Shown here piece by piece: positions 44,960 to 55,156 of a DNA stretch of 64,000 nt. This stretch comes from Advenella mimigardefordensis DPN7. GTDB taxonomy: Bacteria > Pseudomonadota > Gammaproteobacteria > Burkholderiales > Burkholderiaceae_B. The notes below the pieces were generated by a model. The model saw only the letters and a list, made by a program, of their open reading frames with translations, was not told the DNA's origin and did no database searches. Position 1 is the stretch's first letter. Every line of letters starts with the position of its first letter. The position numbers were made by a program, and so were the translations under genes. Location: the NCBI RefSeq assembly GCF_000521505.1, contig NZ_CP003915.1:3410001-3474000 (forward strand), given 5' to 3'.

Positions 44960-45898
44960 ATGGAACACCGCAGGACAATCGATCGCAAGGCCACCGGGCT
45001 GATGCTGCTTACTTGCGCGATTTGGGGACTGCAACAGGTCGTACTCAAGGGCGCGGCACCGGACGTCGCACCGGTTTTTCAGATTGCCCTGCGCTCCGGG
45101 ATTTCTGCCATCATGGTGTATGTCCTCATTTACGCGCGTGGTGATCGGATTGTGCTCTCTGACGGGACCTGGAAGCCCGGGATAGCGGCAGGGCTGCTTT
45201 TTGCCCTGGAATTTCTGCTGGTTGCCGAAGGGTTGCACCACACCACGGCGTCTCATATGGTTATTTTCCTGTACACCGCGCCGGTATTCGCCGCTCTCGG
45301 CCTTTACTGGAAGGTGCCAGACGAACGGCTGAACAGGGTGCAGTGGCTGGGCATTGCCATCGCTTTTGCCGGGATTGTGGTCACCTTTACCGGTCGCAGC
45401 GAAGCGGCAGCGGCTGGCGGCACCAATCCGCTGCTGGGCGATTTACTTGGTCTGTGTGCAGCCATGGCCTGGGGCGCAACCACAGTCGTCATACGCACCA
45501 CCCGCCTTAACAGTTGCCCAAGTACCCACACCCTCCTGTATCAGTTGATTGGCGGTTTCGTCGTTCTGATCGTCGCAGCCATCCTCATGGACCAGACTTA
45601 TTTCAACCCCACGCCACGTGCTTTTGCGGCCATGACATTTCAGATACTGGTTGTCTCTTTTGGCAGCCTGCTCTTGTGGTTCTGGCTGCTGCGCCAGTAT
45701 CTGGCATCAAGGCTTGGTGTTCTGTCCTTCATGACCCCGCTTTTCGGTATTGCATTTGGCGTTTGGTTGCTGAACGAACCGCTGGAGCCCAATTTCGTCG
45801 CCGGCGCCCTGATGGTACTGCTTGGCATATTGCTGGTCAGTGGCTACGAGTGGATACAGCAAATCGTGGCGCGCCGTCGCAAGTTGTCGCATTTATAA
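44960..45898 (+). CDS. EamA/DMT-superfamily transporter
   Basis: A 312-residue, ten-helix EamA-domain exporter with two five-helix halves (about 10-145 and 160-300), each with the usual Pro/Gly helix patterns (AIWGLQQVVLKG at the start; FGVWLLNEPLEPNFVAGALMV near residue 280). Family members export amino acids, nucleosides or metabolites. The start at 44960 has GGAAC seven bases upstream. Divergent with the AraC gene, suggesting regulation by an intracellular metabolite that it exports. Ends 85 bases before a LysE-type exporter gene on the same strand. Confidence 0.9.
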   Translation: MEHRRTIDRKATGLMLLTCAIWGLQQVVLKGAAPDVAPVFQIALRSGISAIMVYVLIYARGDRIVLSDGTWKPGIAAGLLFALEFLLVAEGLHHTTASHMVIFLYTAPVFAALGLYWKVPDERLNRVQWLGIAIAFAGIVVTFTGRSEAAAAGGTNPLLGDLLGLCAAMAWGATTVVIRTTRLNSCPSTHTLLYQLIGGFVVLIVAAILMDQTYFNPTPRAFAAMTFQILVVSFGSLLLWFWLLRQYLASRLGVLSFMTPLFGIAFGVWLLNEPLEPNFVAGALMVLLGILLVSGYEWIQQIVARRRKLSHL

Positions 45899-45983
45899 GT
45901 TGTTTGTCCGGTGCAGACTGGTATAAGCTAGGCGGGCAATCATATCCTTGCCTGCCAGCAGGGCCTTTTACCGGAGACACAAT

Positions 45984-46595
45984 ATGAGTTTGGAGTTTTT
46001 GCTAACGTCCCTGATCGTGGTCATCTCGCCGGGCACGGGTGCCATTATCACGATTGCAGCCGGACTGTCACGGGGGTATCGCGCCGCCATCGTGTCTGCT
46101 TTCGGCTGCACCCTGGGTGTGTTGCCGCATATGTTCGCTGCCATTACGGGTCTGGCTGCATTATTGCACACCAGTGCCCTTGCTTTTGAAATAGTCCGTT
46201 ACGCAGGTGTTGCCTATCTGCTGTACATGGCCTTGACTACGTTACGCGAGCACGGCGCACTGAAAATTGAAACCGGCACCCCGCCCCGCTCCAATATGGA
46301 CGTCATCCGTTCGGCGATCACAGTCAATCTGCTCAATCCCAAACTGTCCATTTTTTTCTTCGCCTTCTTACCGCAATTTGTCGGCAACCCGGCCGGCAGC
46401 CCGCTTCCCATCATGCTTGAGCTATCGGCTGTTTTCATGGCAATGACATTTGTCGTATTCACTGCTTATGGCGTCTTTGCCGCCAACGTTCGTCGGCACG
46501 TCATTTCCCGACCTTCTGTCATGAACTGGTTGCGTCGCAGCTTTGCTGCAGCCTTTGTTGCCCTGAGTGCCAAACTGGCCTTAACCGACAGATAG
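45984..46595 (+). CDS. LysE-family exporter
   Basis: A 203-residue LysE/RhtB-type exporter with about six membrane segments. VISPGTGAIITIAAGLSRGYRAAIVSAFGCTLG near residues 12-44 is the family signature region (usually PGP; here PGT), and NLLNPKLSIFFFAFLPQFV near 120 is the second hallmark. It exports amino acids or related compounds, substrate not readable. The start at 45984 has CGGAGA upstream. It follows the DMT gene and precedes an AraC-type regulator gene. Confidence 0.92.
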   Translation: MSLEFLLTSLIVVISPGTGAIITIAAGLSRGYRAAIVSAFGCTLGVLPHMFAAITGLAALLHTSALAFEIVRYAGVAYLLYMALTTLREHGALKIETGTPPRSNMDVIRSAITVNLLNPKLSIFFFAFLPQFVGNPAGSPLPIMLELSAVFMAMTFVVFTAYGVFAANVRRHVISRPSVMNWLRRSFAAAFVALSAKLALTDR

Positions 46596-46724
46596 AAATC
46601 CAGACAACTCCGACGTGAAGGTATGCCGGGTGCAGACAGATTGGCTCCCTGGCGCCGGTTTCCGCGGCATGGATCGGGTTCGGCCAATTACCGGTATTTC
46701 GTGCCGTACTTGGCTAGAATACAC

Positions 46725-47819
46725 ATGTCACGGAACCGCATCATTATGTACCCGCCATCGAAGGACACCGCCCCCATTCGCTTCGGCTTTCTGCTACTGC
46801 CGCATTTTACGCTGACCGCGTTCTCCGGTCTGCTGGATATACTGCGTCTGGCCGGAGACGAAGGCGACTACAGCCAGCCCGTTCGCTGTACCTGGCATGT
46901 GATTGACGAGACATTGGCACCGGTAAGTTCATCCAGCGCCATCCAGGTCGTGCCCTCGGAAAAACTGGGCGATCCGTCGCGTTTTGATTACCTGGTGGTA
47001 GTGGGTGGATTGCTGCATACCGGCCTTCCCCTCAGCGCTGCGCAGAAACGGTTTATACAGCAGGCGGCAGACAGCAATGTCAATCTGGTTGGGGTGTGTA
47101 CCGGCGTCTTCGCACTTATGCAAGCCGGTGTCATGCAGGATCACCGCATCTGCGTCAGCTGGTTCCATTACTGGGATTTCATCGAACAATTCCCGCATGC
47201 CGATCCGAACCTGATTGTGGCAGACCGGCTTTATGTGTGTGATCGGCGCCGCATTACCTGCTCGGGCGGACGTGCCTCCATCGATGTGGCCGCGGACATT
47301 CTAAAGCGGCATATGGACGATGCGATCGTACAAAAAGCCCTGCGAATCCTGCAGGTAGATCATTCCCATTCCCATACTGCGCCGCAGCCACTGCCACCCG
47401 GCATCGCTCCGGACACCCCGCCCGTGGTACGCCGAGCCATGCTGTTAATGGAACAGCATATGGGCCAGGCACTCACGCTGGACATGCTCGCAGGCAAACT
47501 GAATATTTCCGTGCGACAGCTGGAACGCCTTTTCAAGCAATCATCGGGGATGAGCCCACAGGCCTATTCCAGAGGCGTGCGCCTGCGTATGGCCGCCTGG
47601 ATGCTGACGCATTCCACCAAAACCATTGCTGCTATCGCCAGTGCTTGCGGTTTTGCCGATGCATCCCATATGGGCAGGGAGTTTCGCGGCACCTTTGACA
47701 TGTCCCCTGGCCAGTGGCGCAGCCGGGCACAACTACCGGCAGCATTACTGGCGACGCAAACTTCGGATCCGATTGACTATGTCAGCGAAGTATTCCCTGG
47801 TCGCCAGGATTTTCACTAA
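46725..47819 (+). CDS. GATase1-like AraC regulator (GlxA/CdhR/SouR type)
   Basis: A 364-residue regulator. An N-terminal DJ-1/class I glutamine-amidotransferase-like sensor (about 18-185, with GVCTGVFALMQAG at the nucleophile elbow) is followed by a C-terminal AraC HTH (about 250-340; LTLDMLAGKLNISVRQLERLFKQ). This architecture is used by GbdR, CdhR and SouR, which respond to glycine betaine, carnitine or sarcosine. The gene lies directly upstream of soxBDAG on the same strand, so a sarcosine or betaine-linked inducer is likely. Start may be 46725 or 46746. Confidence 0.9.
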   Translation: MSRNRIIMYPPSKDTAPIRFGFLLLPHFTLTAFSGLLDILRLAGDEGDYSQPVRCTWHVIDETLAPVSSSSAIQVVPSEKLGDPSRFDYLVVVGGLLHTGLPLSAAQKRFIQQAADSNVNLVGVCTGVFALMQAGVMQDHRICVSWFHYWDFIEQFPHADPNLIVADRLYVCDRRRITCSGGRASIDVAADILKRHMDDAIVQKALRILQVDHSHSHTAPQPLPPGIAPDTPPVVRRAMLLMEQHMGQALTLDMLAGKLNISVRQLERLFKQSSGMSPQAYSRGVRLRMAAWMLTHSTKTIAAIASACGFADASHMGREFRGTFDMSPGQWRSRAQLPAALLATQTSDPIDYVSEVFPGRQDFH

Positions 47820-47969
47820 GCAACCCCCGAATTTAACGTCCTCTTCATCATGTCGTAATTATTCCATTCAATAGACGAAAAAGTTCTATCTGAGACGCGT
47901 CTGATTTGCTCTACTTGCAATCACTAAGCCTGCTTCAGCATGGCGAAACAGGATTGCGACGAGGACATC

Positions 47970-49217
47970 ATGCGTAACCGCTATTCAATTTTCAGCCTGA
48001 TCCGCAATGGGCTAAGCCATAACGAAAAATGGGGACAAGCCTGGCACAGCCCGGAACCCAAAAACGAATATGACGTGGTGATTGTTGGCGCGGGTGGTCA
48101 TGGCCTGGCCACCGCCTATTATCTGGCCAAAGTCCATGGCATTCATAATATTGCAGTTGTGGAAAAAGGCTGGCTGGGTGGCGGCAACACCGCCCGCAAC
48201 ACCACCATTGTGCGGTCCAACTACCTGTGGGACGAATCGGCCCGGCTCTATGAAAAAGCGATGAAGCTGTGGGAAGGCCTGTCCCGTGAACTGAACTACA
48301 ACGTTATGTTCAGCCAGCGTGGGGTGATGAATCTGGCGCATACCCTGCAGGAAGTACGGGACACCCAGCGACGTATCAATGCCAATCTGTACAACGGCGT
48401 TGATGGTCAATGGCTGGACCGTGAGCAGGTCCGGCAACTGGAACCGCTGATCAATCTGGACAGTCGCTACCCGGTGCTCGGCGCTTCGTTCCAGCCTCGT
48501 GGCGGTGTGGCGCGACACGATGCCGTCGCCTGGGGTTTTGCCCGCGCGGCCGATCAACTGGGCGTGGATATTATTCAAAACTGTCCAGTGACCAACATAC
48601 ACAAAAAGGATGGTGTCGTCCTGGGAGTCGAAACCGGCAAGGGCTTTATCAAGGCCCGCAAAGTAGCAGTGGTCGCGGCTGGCCATTCAAGCGTGCTTGC
48701 CGACATGGCCGGCATTCGCCTGCCTCTGGAAAGCCATCCATTGCAGGCGCTTGTGTCCGAACCGGTCAAGCCCGCCATCAACACCGTGATCATGTCTAAC
48801 GCAGTCCATGCCTATATCAGCCAGTCCGATAAAGGCGATCTGGTCATTGGCGCCGGCATAGATCAGTACACAGGCTATGGCCAGCGCGGCAGCTTTCAGA
48901 GTATTGAACAGACCTTGCAGGCCATTGTGGAGATGTTCCCCAGCCTGAGTCGTGTCCGCATGAACCGGCAATGGGGTGGGATCGTCGATATCAGTCCCGA
49001 TGCCTGCCCCATCATCTCTAAAACGCCGATTAAAGGACTCTATTTCAATTGTGGCTGGGGTACCGGCGGTTTCAAGGCCACCCCGGGTTCGGGCTGGGTC
49101 TTTGCCCACACTATTGCCAACGACGAGCCGCACCCGCTGAATGCGCCTTTCTCCATTGACCGCTTCTATACCGGCCATCTGATTGACGAACACGGCGCCG
49201 CTGCCGTTGCACACTAG
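47970..49217 (+). CDS. soxB: Sarcosine oxidase beta subunit (SoxB)
   Basis: A 415-residue flavoprotein. The FAD fold begins [23 protein letters not shown] (about 35-57), NTTIVRSNY marks the heterotetrameric SoxB group, and [13 protein letters not shown] puts His183 at the probable covalent FMN-attachment site. It demethylates sarcosine to glycine with release of formaldehyde equivalents and hydrogen peroxide, together with subunits A, D and G. GAGGAC precedes the start at 47970; the frame opens at 47940. First gene of soxBDAG. Confidence 0.95.
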   Translation: MRNRYSIFSLIRNGLSHNEKWGQAWHSPEPKNEYDVVIVGAGGHGLATAYYLAKVHGIHNIAVVEKGWLGGGNTARNTTIVRSNYLWDESARLYEKAMKLWEGLSRELNYNVMFSQRGVMNLAHTLQEVRDTQRRINANLYNGVDGQWLDREQVRQLEPLINLDSRYPVLGASFQPRGGVARHDAVAWGFARAADQLGVDIIQNCPVTNIHKKDGVVLGVETGKGFIKARKVAVVAAGHSSVLADMAGIRLPLESHPLQALVSEPVKPAINTVIMSNAVHAYISQSDKGDLVIGAGIDQYTGYGQRGSFQSIEQTLQAIVEMFPSLSRVRMNRQWGGIVDISPDACPIISKTPIKGLYFNCGWGTGGFKATPGSGWVFAHTIANDEPHPLNAPFSIDRFYTGHLIDEHGAAAVAH

Positions 49218-49227
49218 GATCATAATC

Positions 49228-49506
49228 ATGCTTGTCATCCGATGCCCATGGTGCGGTGAGCGCGCCGAAAGCGAGTTCAATTTCGGAGGCCAGGCCGGTA
49301 TTGTACGCCCGGCCAACCCCGAACAACTTTCTGATGAACAATGGGGCGACTACCTGTTCATGCGCGATAACGTATTAGGCGTCCACCGCGAACAATGGGT
49401 ACATACCCATGGCTGTCGGCGCTGGTTTATCGCTGAACGCGATACGCGGAATTATCAATTCAAATCGGTTGAAAAAATCGGCGCCTCGCGCAAGGAGCGC
49501 ACATGA
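49228..49506 (+). CDS. soxD: Sarcosine oxidase delta subunit (SoxD)
   Basis: A 92-residue zinc-binding subunit. Cys6 and Cys9 (CPWCGERAESEFNFGG) and the HTHGCRRWF His/Cys near residues 59-64 form the zinc site. It starts at 49228, 10 bases after soxB, and overlaps soxA by 4 bases. It is structural in the heterotetramer and has no catalytic residues of its own. Length is normal for the family. Confidence 0.94.
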   Translation: MLVIRCPWCGERAESEFNFGGQAGIVRPANPEQLSDEQWGDYLFMRDNVLGVHREQWVHTHGCRRWFIAERDTRNYQFKSVEKIGASRKERT

Positions 49507-52505
49507 CTCAATCCCATCGTCTGGCCAACGGTGGCCGCATAGATAGAAGCAAACCATTGCGCTTCCAGTTTAACGGCAAAGCGTATGTGGGGTATCAGGG
49601 CGATACGCTGGCCTCCGCCCTGCTTGCCAACGGCATACATTTTGTGGCTCGCAGTTTCAAGTATCACCGCCCCCGCGGCATAATGACTGCCGGTGTAGAG
49701 GAACCCAATGCCATTGTCCAGCTGGAAGACGGTGCATATACCGTTCCCAATGCTCGTGCAACCGAGGTCGATCTCTACGATGGCCTAACCGCCAGCAGCG
49801 TTAATGCCCGGCCCGACATCGAACATGACCGGTTTGCATTCATGCAATATCTGTCACGCTTTATTCCCGCAGGCTTTTACTACAAAACGTTTATGTGGCC
49901 GCGCCGCTGGTGGGGAAAATATGAAGAACACATCCGCAATGCGGCTGGTCTGGGTACCGTACCTACAGAGCGCGATCCCGATCGCTATGAAAAAACCTAT
50001 GCCCACTGCGATGTGCTGATTGTCGGCGCAGGGCCTGCCGGGCTTGCTGCTGCACACAGCGCCGCAAAATCAGGCGCACGGGTCATCCTGGTGGACAATC
50101 AATCAGAACCGGGTGGCAGCCTGCTGCACACAGAAACAACCATCAACGGTTCACCTGCAGCGCAATGGCTCGCTCAGATCACCGGTGAACTGGCCGGCAT
50201 GCCGGAAGTTCAGGTATTGTCGCGCGCAACCGCTTTCGGTTATCAGGACAACAACCTGGTGACCGTGAGTGAACGGCTGACAGATCATCTGCCGCTGCAG
50301 CAACGCAAGGGTGTGCGCGAACGCCTGTGGAAAATCCGCGCGGCACACGCCATTCTGGCCACAGGGGCGCATGAACGCCCGATCGCTTTCGGCAACAATG
50401 ACCTGCCAGGCATTTTGCTGGCGTCAGCCATCAGCACCTATATCTGCCGGTTTGGCGTGTTGCCTGGTCGACAGGCCGTCGTCTTTACCAATAATGACAG
50501 CGCCTATCAGACAGCGCTGGATCTGCACCGCCACGGCGCCCAGGTAACGGTCATTGATGCTCGCGCTACCAACGAGGCAAACGTGCCACCATCGTTCAAC
50601 GAAGCAGCTATACCAATCCTGTGGCAGACCGTCGTGAGCCACGCCAATGGCAAGCGTCATATCAACAGTGTGACTGCGCGCCCCCTGAGCAGCTCTGGCA
50701 ACAATGATATAAGCACACGCACACTGGCCTGCGATCTATTGGCGGTATCCGGTGGATGGAACCCAGTGGTGCACCTGTACGCCCAATCCGGCGGCAAGCC
50801 GAGCTGGAACGACGGTGACGCCTGTTTCGTACCGAACAATAAGATATCCGGACAAACATCCATTGGCGCCTGCAATGCTCAATTTGATCTGGCCGCTACA
50901 CTGGAGAGTGGCGTACAGGCTGGGCGTGAGGCAGCAGCCGCGTTGGGATGGAGCGCAGCTCACGACATCTCGTGGCACACTGAATCTACGCCAGCAGAAC
51001 GCATTTGCCCCTTGTGGTCAACAGCTACAGGCAAGGATATTGCCCGGGGACCCAAACAGTTTATAGACTTTCAGAATGACGTCTCTGTCGCAGATATTTA
51101 CCTGGCCGTGCGCGAAGGCTATCGCAGCGTCGAACATGTCAAACGTTATACAGCCATGGGGTTTGGCACCGATCAGGGCAAACTGGGTAACATCAACGGC
51201 ATGGCCGTGCTGGCCGAAGCATTGGGTCAACGCATACCGGAAACGGGCACGACCACGTTTCGTCCCAATTACACACCCGTCACTTTCGGCGCCATTGCCG
51301 GACGAGAACAGGGAGACTATTTCGACCCCATCCGCAAAAGCTGCCTGCACGAATGGCATGTTGCACGCGGCGCCGTTTTTGAAGATGTGGGAAACTGGAA
51401 ACGGGCGCGCTACTATCCGCAAGGCAACGAAACCATGGAAGCGGCGGTTGCACGCGAATGCCTGGCCGTGCGCAACAGTGTCGGCCTGCTGGATTACAGC
51501 ACACTGGGCAAAATTGATGTACGCGGTCCCGATGCAGTCACATTCTTGAATCGAATCTACACCAATGCCTGGACCAAGCTGGAACCCGGACGCTGCCGCT
51601 ATGGCCTGATGCTCGATGAAAACGGCATGATCCTGGACGACGGTGTCAATCTCCGGCTGGCAGACAATCATTTCCTGATTTCCACCACCACCAGCGGCGC
51701 CGCTAAAGTGATGAGCTGGATGGAACGATGGTTGCAAACCGAATGGCCGGAACTGCAAGTGTATCTCACCTCGCTGACCGACCAATACGCTACCGCGACG
51801 GTTGCGGGCCCCAATGCCCGCACCGTTCTGCGGCAGGTTTGTCAGGACATAGACTTTGACAATCAGGCCTTCCCGTTTATGAGTTTCCGAAACGGCACCA
51901 TCGATGAAATAAACGTACGCATTTTGCGTGTCAGCTTCTCCGGTGAACTTTCCTATGAAGTCTATATGCCTGCCAATTACGGTCGTCATATATGGGAAAT
52001 GCTGATGCATGCCGGGGAGCCGTTTGGCATTGCGCCATATGGCACCGAAGCCATGCACGTGTTGCGGGCTGAAAAAGGTTTTATTATTGTCGGTCAGGAT
52101 ACCGACGGCTCTGCCACACCAGTAGATATGGGCATGGAGGGCATGCTGGCCAAATCCAAAGACTTTTTGGGTAAGCGCTCGCTATCGCGCAGCGACACAG
52201 CCGGCCCCAATCGCAAACAATTTGTCGGGCTGCGTTCCGCAGATAATCAAACTGTATTACCCGAAGGCGCAGCTATTCTGGATGCACCTTCAGCACCCGG
52301 CGAGGTACCTCTGCAGGGTCACGTAACCTCAAGCTATCTGAGCCCCACCCTGAAACAGCCTATTGCACTTGCCATGATCAAAAATGGTCTGTCGCGTATG
52401 GACCAAACAGTCTCTGTTGCCTTGCCCAATGGCACTTTTGCACAGGCACATATCTGCAGCCCGGTTTTCTATGATGCCCAGGGAGCACGCCAACATGTTG
52501 AATGA
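49503..52505 (+). CDS. soxA: Sarcosine oxidase alpha subunit (SoxA)
   Basis: A 1000-residue subunit. The N-terminus (about 1-100) is the ferredoxin-like domain with RFQFNGKAYVGYQGDTLASALLANG. A pyridine-nucleotide-type FAD/NAD+ domain follows (LIVGAGPAGLAAAHSAAKSGARVIL near 170). The C-terminal ~400 residues are a GcvT-like tetrahydrofolate domain that receives the one-carbon unit as methylene-THF. It overlaps both soxD and soxG (4 and 11 bases), so the operon is tightly coupled. No glyA, purU or folate-enzyme gene is included. Confidence 0.95.
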   Translation: MTQSHRLANGGRIDRSKPLRFQFNGKAYVGYQGDTLASALLANGIHFVARSFKYHRPRGIMTAGVEEPNAIVQLEDGAYTVPNARATEVDLYDGLTASSVNARPDIEHDRFAFMQYLSRFIPAGFYYKTFMWPRRWWGKYEEHIRNAAGLGTVPTERDPDRYEKTYAHCDVLIVGAGPAGLAAAHSAAKSGARVILVDNQSEPGGSLLHTETTINGSPAAQWLAQITGELAGMPEVQVLSRATAFGYQDNNLVTVSERLTDHLPLQQRKGVRERLWKIRAAHAILATGAHERPIAFGNNDLPGILLASAISTYICRFGVLPGRQAVVFTNNDSAYQTALDLHRHGAQVTVIDARATNEANVPPSFNEAAIPILWQTVVSHANGKRHINSVTARPLSSSGNNDISTRTLACDLLAVSGGWNPVVHLYAQSGGKPSWNDGDACFVPNNKISGQTSIGACNAQFDLAATLESGVQAGREAAAALGWSAAHDISWHTESTPAERICPLWSTATGKDIARGPKQFIDFQNDVSVADIYLAVREGYRSVEHVKRYTAMGFGTDQGKLGNINGMAVLAEALGQRIPETGTTTFRPNYTPVTFGAIAGREQGDYFDPIRKSCLHEWHVARGAVFEDVGNWKRARYYPQGNETMEAAVARECLAVRNSVGLLDYSTLGKIDVRGPDAVTFLNRIYTNAWTKLEPGRCRYGLMLDENGMILDDGVNLRLADNHFLISTTTSGAAKVMSWMERWLQTEWPELQVYLTSLTDQYATATVAGPNARTVLRQVCQDIDFDNQAFPFMSFRNGTIDEINVRILRVSFSGELSYEVYMPANYGRHIWEMLMHAGEPFGIAPYGTEAMHVLRAEKGFIIVGQDTDGSATPVDMGMEGMLAKSKDFLGKRSLSRSDTAGPNRKQFVGLRSADNQTVLPEGAAILDAPSAPGEVPLQGHVTSSYLSPTLKQPIALAMIKNGLSRMDQTVSVALPNGTFAQAHICSPVFYDAQGARQHVE

Positions 52506-53109
52506 TTCCAGACAACAAACGCCATTGGCCGGCCTGACTGGCGGCACCCGTGTTTTTGAGCTCGGTTCGCCCAGCCTGGTAGCACTGACTGAAGTACCAT
52601 TTACAGAACTGGTAAATCTGCGTGGCGACCCTGAAAATGCGGATTTGACCCGTGCCGTACGAAACACAATCGGCATCACCCTCACGACCGAGCCCAACAC
52701 CACTACCGAAAATGACCACTATTGTGCCATGTGGCTGTCTCCGGACGAATGGATGATCCGCCGCAAAGGGTCAGGCGTCGGCGATCTGGCGAGGCATCTG
52801 GAGATGGCCTTGCAAGGCATTTTCTGCGCCGTCACCGACCAGAGTAGCGCCTATAGCGTACTGCAGCTAAGCGGCCCCAAAGCCCGTAGTGTGCTATCCA
52901 AAGGATGCCCGCTGGACTTGCACCCCCGCGTTTTTGGCGCTGGCCAATGTGCGCAAAGCCATTATTACAAAACATCCGTCTTGCTGCGGGGTTTGGATAA
53001 TGGCGCTGGCGATCGCTGGGAAATCATTGTGCGACGAAGCTTTGCCGACTATGCAGTGCGTATGCTGGTGGATGGGATGTGGGAGTATACGGAGGGGCGC
53101 AACCGCTAA
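52495..53109 (+). CDS. soxG: Sarcosine oxidase gamma subunit (SoxG)
   Basis: A 204-residue SoxG subunit with the family folate-binding-like fold related to the end of GcvT. GTRVFELGSPSLVALTEVPFTELVNLRGDP at about 18-47 and the late YYKTSVLLRGL...WEIIVRRSFADYAV region are typical. The start at 52495 has GGGAGC upstream and overlaps the soxA end by 11 bases. Last gene of the sox operon. The next gene is convergent (LysR). Confidence 0.93.
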   Translation: MLNDSRQQTPLAGLTGGTRVFELGSPSLVALTEVPFTELVNLRGDPENADLTRAVRNTIGITLTTEPNTTTENDHYCAMWLSPDEWMIRRKGSGVGDLARHLEMALQGIFCAVTDQSSAYSVLQLSGPKARSVLSKGCPLDLHPRVFGAGQCAQSHYYKTSVLLRGLDNGAGDRWEIIVRRSFADYAVRMLVDGMWEYTEGRNR

Positions 53110-53180
53110 TCAAACCTTGTCAGGCACCACAATTGAATAAAAGATACCGTACCACGCGCAATGCCAGCGCGCTGACCAGA

Positions 53181-54074
53181 CTATTTATGCCTCTGTAACT
53201 CTTCACGCAAGATACTATGCATTTCAAGAGCCAGCGTGCTGGTCACATGTATCGTTGAAGATAGTATGAAATAGGAGAAGGCTACTTGAGGTTCCAGCGG
53301 CTTAACTACGATGCCCATATGCTTGCAATTTTTTGCCACTAAGGGATTCACAATGCTTATACCCATCCCAAGGCCGACCATATTGCATATCGCCACTGCA
53401 TAACGACACTCATAATACATCGTTCGATAGTCCTCTTCGTAAGAGCCGAACAGTGCGTCAATATTGCGTCTGGTTCCATCCCCTGAATGCAGAGAAATAA
53501 AGGACTCTCCACGAAAATCCTTTATTTTGACGGCTCGGTTCACTCGCGCCAGCGCATGATCTTTATATACGACACATACTCCCTGCAGCGTATCGATTCT
53601 CTCTGAGTTCATGCCCGGCATCTCATCAACGTAGGCTGAAATACCCACATCACAATAACTGGAAGCAACCCACTGGGCCACTGTCCCAGAATCCCCGACA
53701 TATAGCGACACCCGCGTTTTGGGAAATTTCTGGGCAAATACTTTCAGCACATTCGGCATAATCGTCAGGGCTATTGAAGGAACGGCAGCAATACGCAAAT
53801 GACCAGTCCCCTGCTTGCGTATATTATTTGCTGATGCCTTGATATCCTGCAGACCAACAAATGCACGCTCAACGTCACGGAAAAAAGCTCGTGCTTCTGG
53901 CGTTGGTGCCAGGCGACCGGCAATCCGCGTAAACAATGCGAATCCCGTGTGCCGTTCCAGTTGCGCTATCAATCGACTGATGTTGGGTTGCGACGTATGA
54001 AGCTCACGCGCAGCCGCTGTCATGGACCCGGTTAGAATAATAGCTCTGAAGGCTTCAACCTGTTTGAATTGCAT
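53181..54074 (-). CDS. LysR-family regulator of the lyase/ABC transporter operon
   Basis: A 297-residue LysR regulator. The HTH at about residues 5-62 has LTGSMTAAARELHTSQPNISRLIAQLERHTG, and the ligand domain runs from 90 to 290. The FKQVEAFRAIILTGSMT start and the pattern of the ligand domain resemble NocR/OccR/CysB-like members that sense amino-acid-like ligands. It is divergent from the binding-protein gene across 215 bases and is the obvious local regulator. Like the operon it faces, it is more A/T-rich than the sox genes beside it. Confidence 0.9.
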   Translation of the reverse strand: MQFKQVEAFRAIILTGSMTAAARELHTSQPNISRLIAQLERHTGFALFTRIAGRLAPTPEARAFFRDVERAFVGLQDIKASANNIRKQGTGHLRIAAVPSIALTIMPNVLKVFAQKFPKTRVSLYVGDSGTVAQWVASSYCDVGISAYVDEMPGMNSERIDTLQGVCVVYKDHALARVNRAVKIKDFRGESFISLHSGDGTRRNIDALFGSYEEDYRTMYYECRYAVAICNMVGLGMGISIVNPLVAKNCKHMGIVVKPLEPQVAFSYFILSSTIHVTSTLALEMHSILREELQRHK

Positions 54075-54289
54075 CTCTTTGTCCTAGCGTTGACCACTTT
54101 CGAATTGGCAATATGCAGCAAAACACATTTCATTTGGAACTTTCACGGTATATCATTTTCGTATAGATTATATCGATATTGTGATTTGATTTATATTCTG
54201 GTCACATCTATAGTCCATTCAAGGCCACGAAATAATTCAGCCATCGGCCCCCAAAAGTAGCAAAAACAAATTACTTTTAGGAGAAAAGA
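54075..54289. promoter_or_regulatory. Divergent promoter region between LysR gene and ABC/lyase operon
   Basis: This 215-base gap is markedly A/T-rich and holds a small palindrome, ATATCGATAT (54170-54179), and several TAT/ATA-rich segments. LysR-type sites are loose (T-N11-A), so I can only say that a site is expected here. The binding-protein gene has a strong AGGAG site at 54279-54283. Confidence 0.45.
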
Positions 54290-55141
54290 ATGAACCCTGG
54301 TTTCAACAGAAAAATCGGCATTGTGATCAGTGCAACCATCTGCACGATTATCACTTCCAACACCCCTGCTCTGGCAAAAGATCAGTTGCCGACCGTTCCT
54401 TCATACATCGCAGAAAAATCGAAACTGAATGTGGGTGTCCGTTGCGATCAGCCACCATATGGGTTCCAGGACTCTAAGGGGGACTATGCCGGTGTTGAGA
54501 CTGACATGGCACGACAACTGGCACAGTGGATCTATGGCGACAGCGAAAAAATACAATTTTCATGCGTTACAGCAGAAAACCGTATACCCCAGCTGGCCGG
54601 AAAGCGCGTTGACCTGTTGATTGCAACGCTCGGCGTCACGCCTGAGCGGGCCAGGGTGATTGACTTTAGCGTCCCATATCGTTGGGGTGCCAGCGGCGTG
54701 CTCACGCGCGCGGACAGTCCAGTGATGAAAATATCTGAACTTACCGGCAAGACGGTGGCTGTACCGAAAGGATCCGTCCAAGCTAAATGGTTTGAAGATA
54801 ACATGCCACAGGTCAAAACTCTGCGACTGAATACGGCAGCAGACTCATTGCAGGCATTGAAGCAAAATCGTGCCGATGCCTACGCCCACGATGCCGCGAC
54901 ACTCGTCGTCATTGCAGCCAACGACAAAGGCCTGCGAGTGGTTGACGACCCATATCAGCTATCAGACGCAGCCATAGGACTGCGAAAGAATGAACCTGAA
55001 TGGAAATCCTATTTAGATGCAGCCGTCGAGCGCATGCGCAGTGAAAAGCTATTTAGTGAGTGGGTAAATAAATGGGTTCCGGAACAAATCCAGCCTTATT
55101 ACGTTGACGTCTTTCAATCTCCACGTCCTGATCGCAAGTAA
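54290..55141 (+). CDS. Polar amino-acid-type ABC transporter periplasmic binding protein
   Basis: A 283-residue family-3 binding protein. The signal peptide ends ALA at about residue 29. The mature protein has the lobe-1 start LNVGVRCDQPPYGFQDSKGDYAGVETDMARQLA (about 47-79), the GKRVDLLIATLGVTPERA loop and lobe 2 with ELTGKTVAVPKGSVQAKWF. The Arg in the TPERAR position and the Asp near NAAADAYAHD-like DAYAHD are the usual alpha-amino/carboxylate clamps of amino-acid binding proteins. It leads a six-gene operon and gives that operon its substrate specificity. It may bind an aspartate-derived compound, judged from the lyase in the operon. Confidence 0.92.
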   Translation: MNPGFNRKIGIVISATICTIITSNTPALAKDQLPTVPSYIAEKSKLNVGVRCDQPPYGFQDSKGDYAGVETDMARQLAQWIYGDSEKIQFSCVTAENRIPQLAGKRVDLLIATLGVTPERARVIDFSVPYRWGASGVLTRADSPVMKISELTGKTVAVPKGSVQAKWFEDNMPQVKTLRLNTAADSLQALKQNRADAYAHDAATLVVIAANDKGLRVVDDPYQLSDAAIGLRKNEPEWKSYLDAAVERMRSEKLFSEWVNKWVPEQIQPYYVDVFQSPRPDRK

Positions 55142-55156
55142 TCATAGGACAAGACA

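Noticed and set aside
51018..52058. 346-codon open frame on - strand
   Set aside because: Antisense to soxA, whose reading is certain; low-complexity His/Gln/Gly composition typical of a shadow frame.
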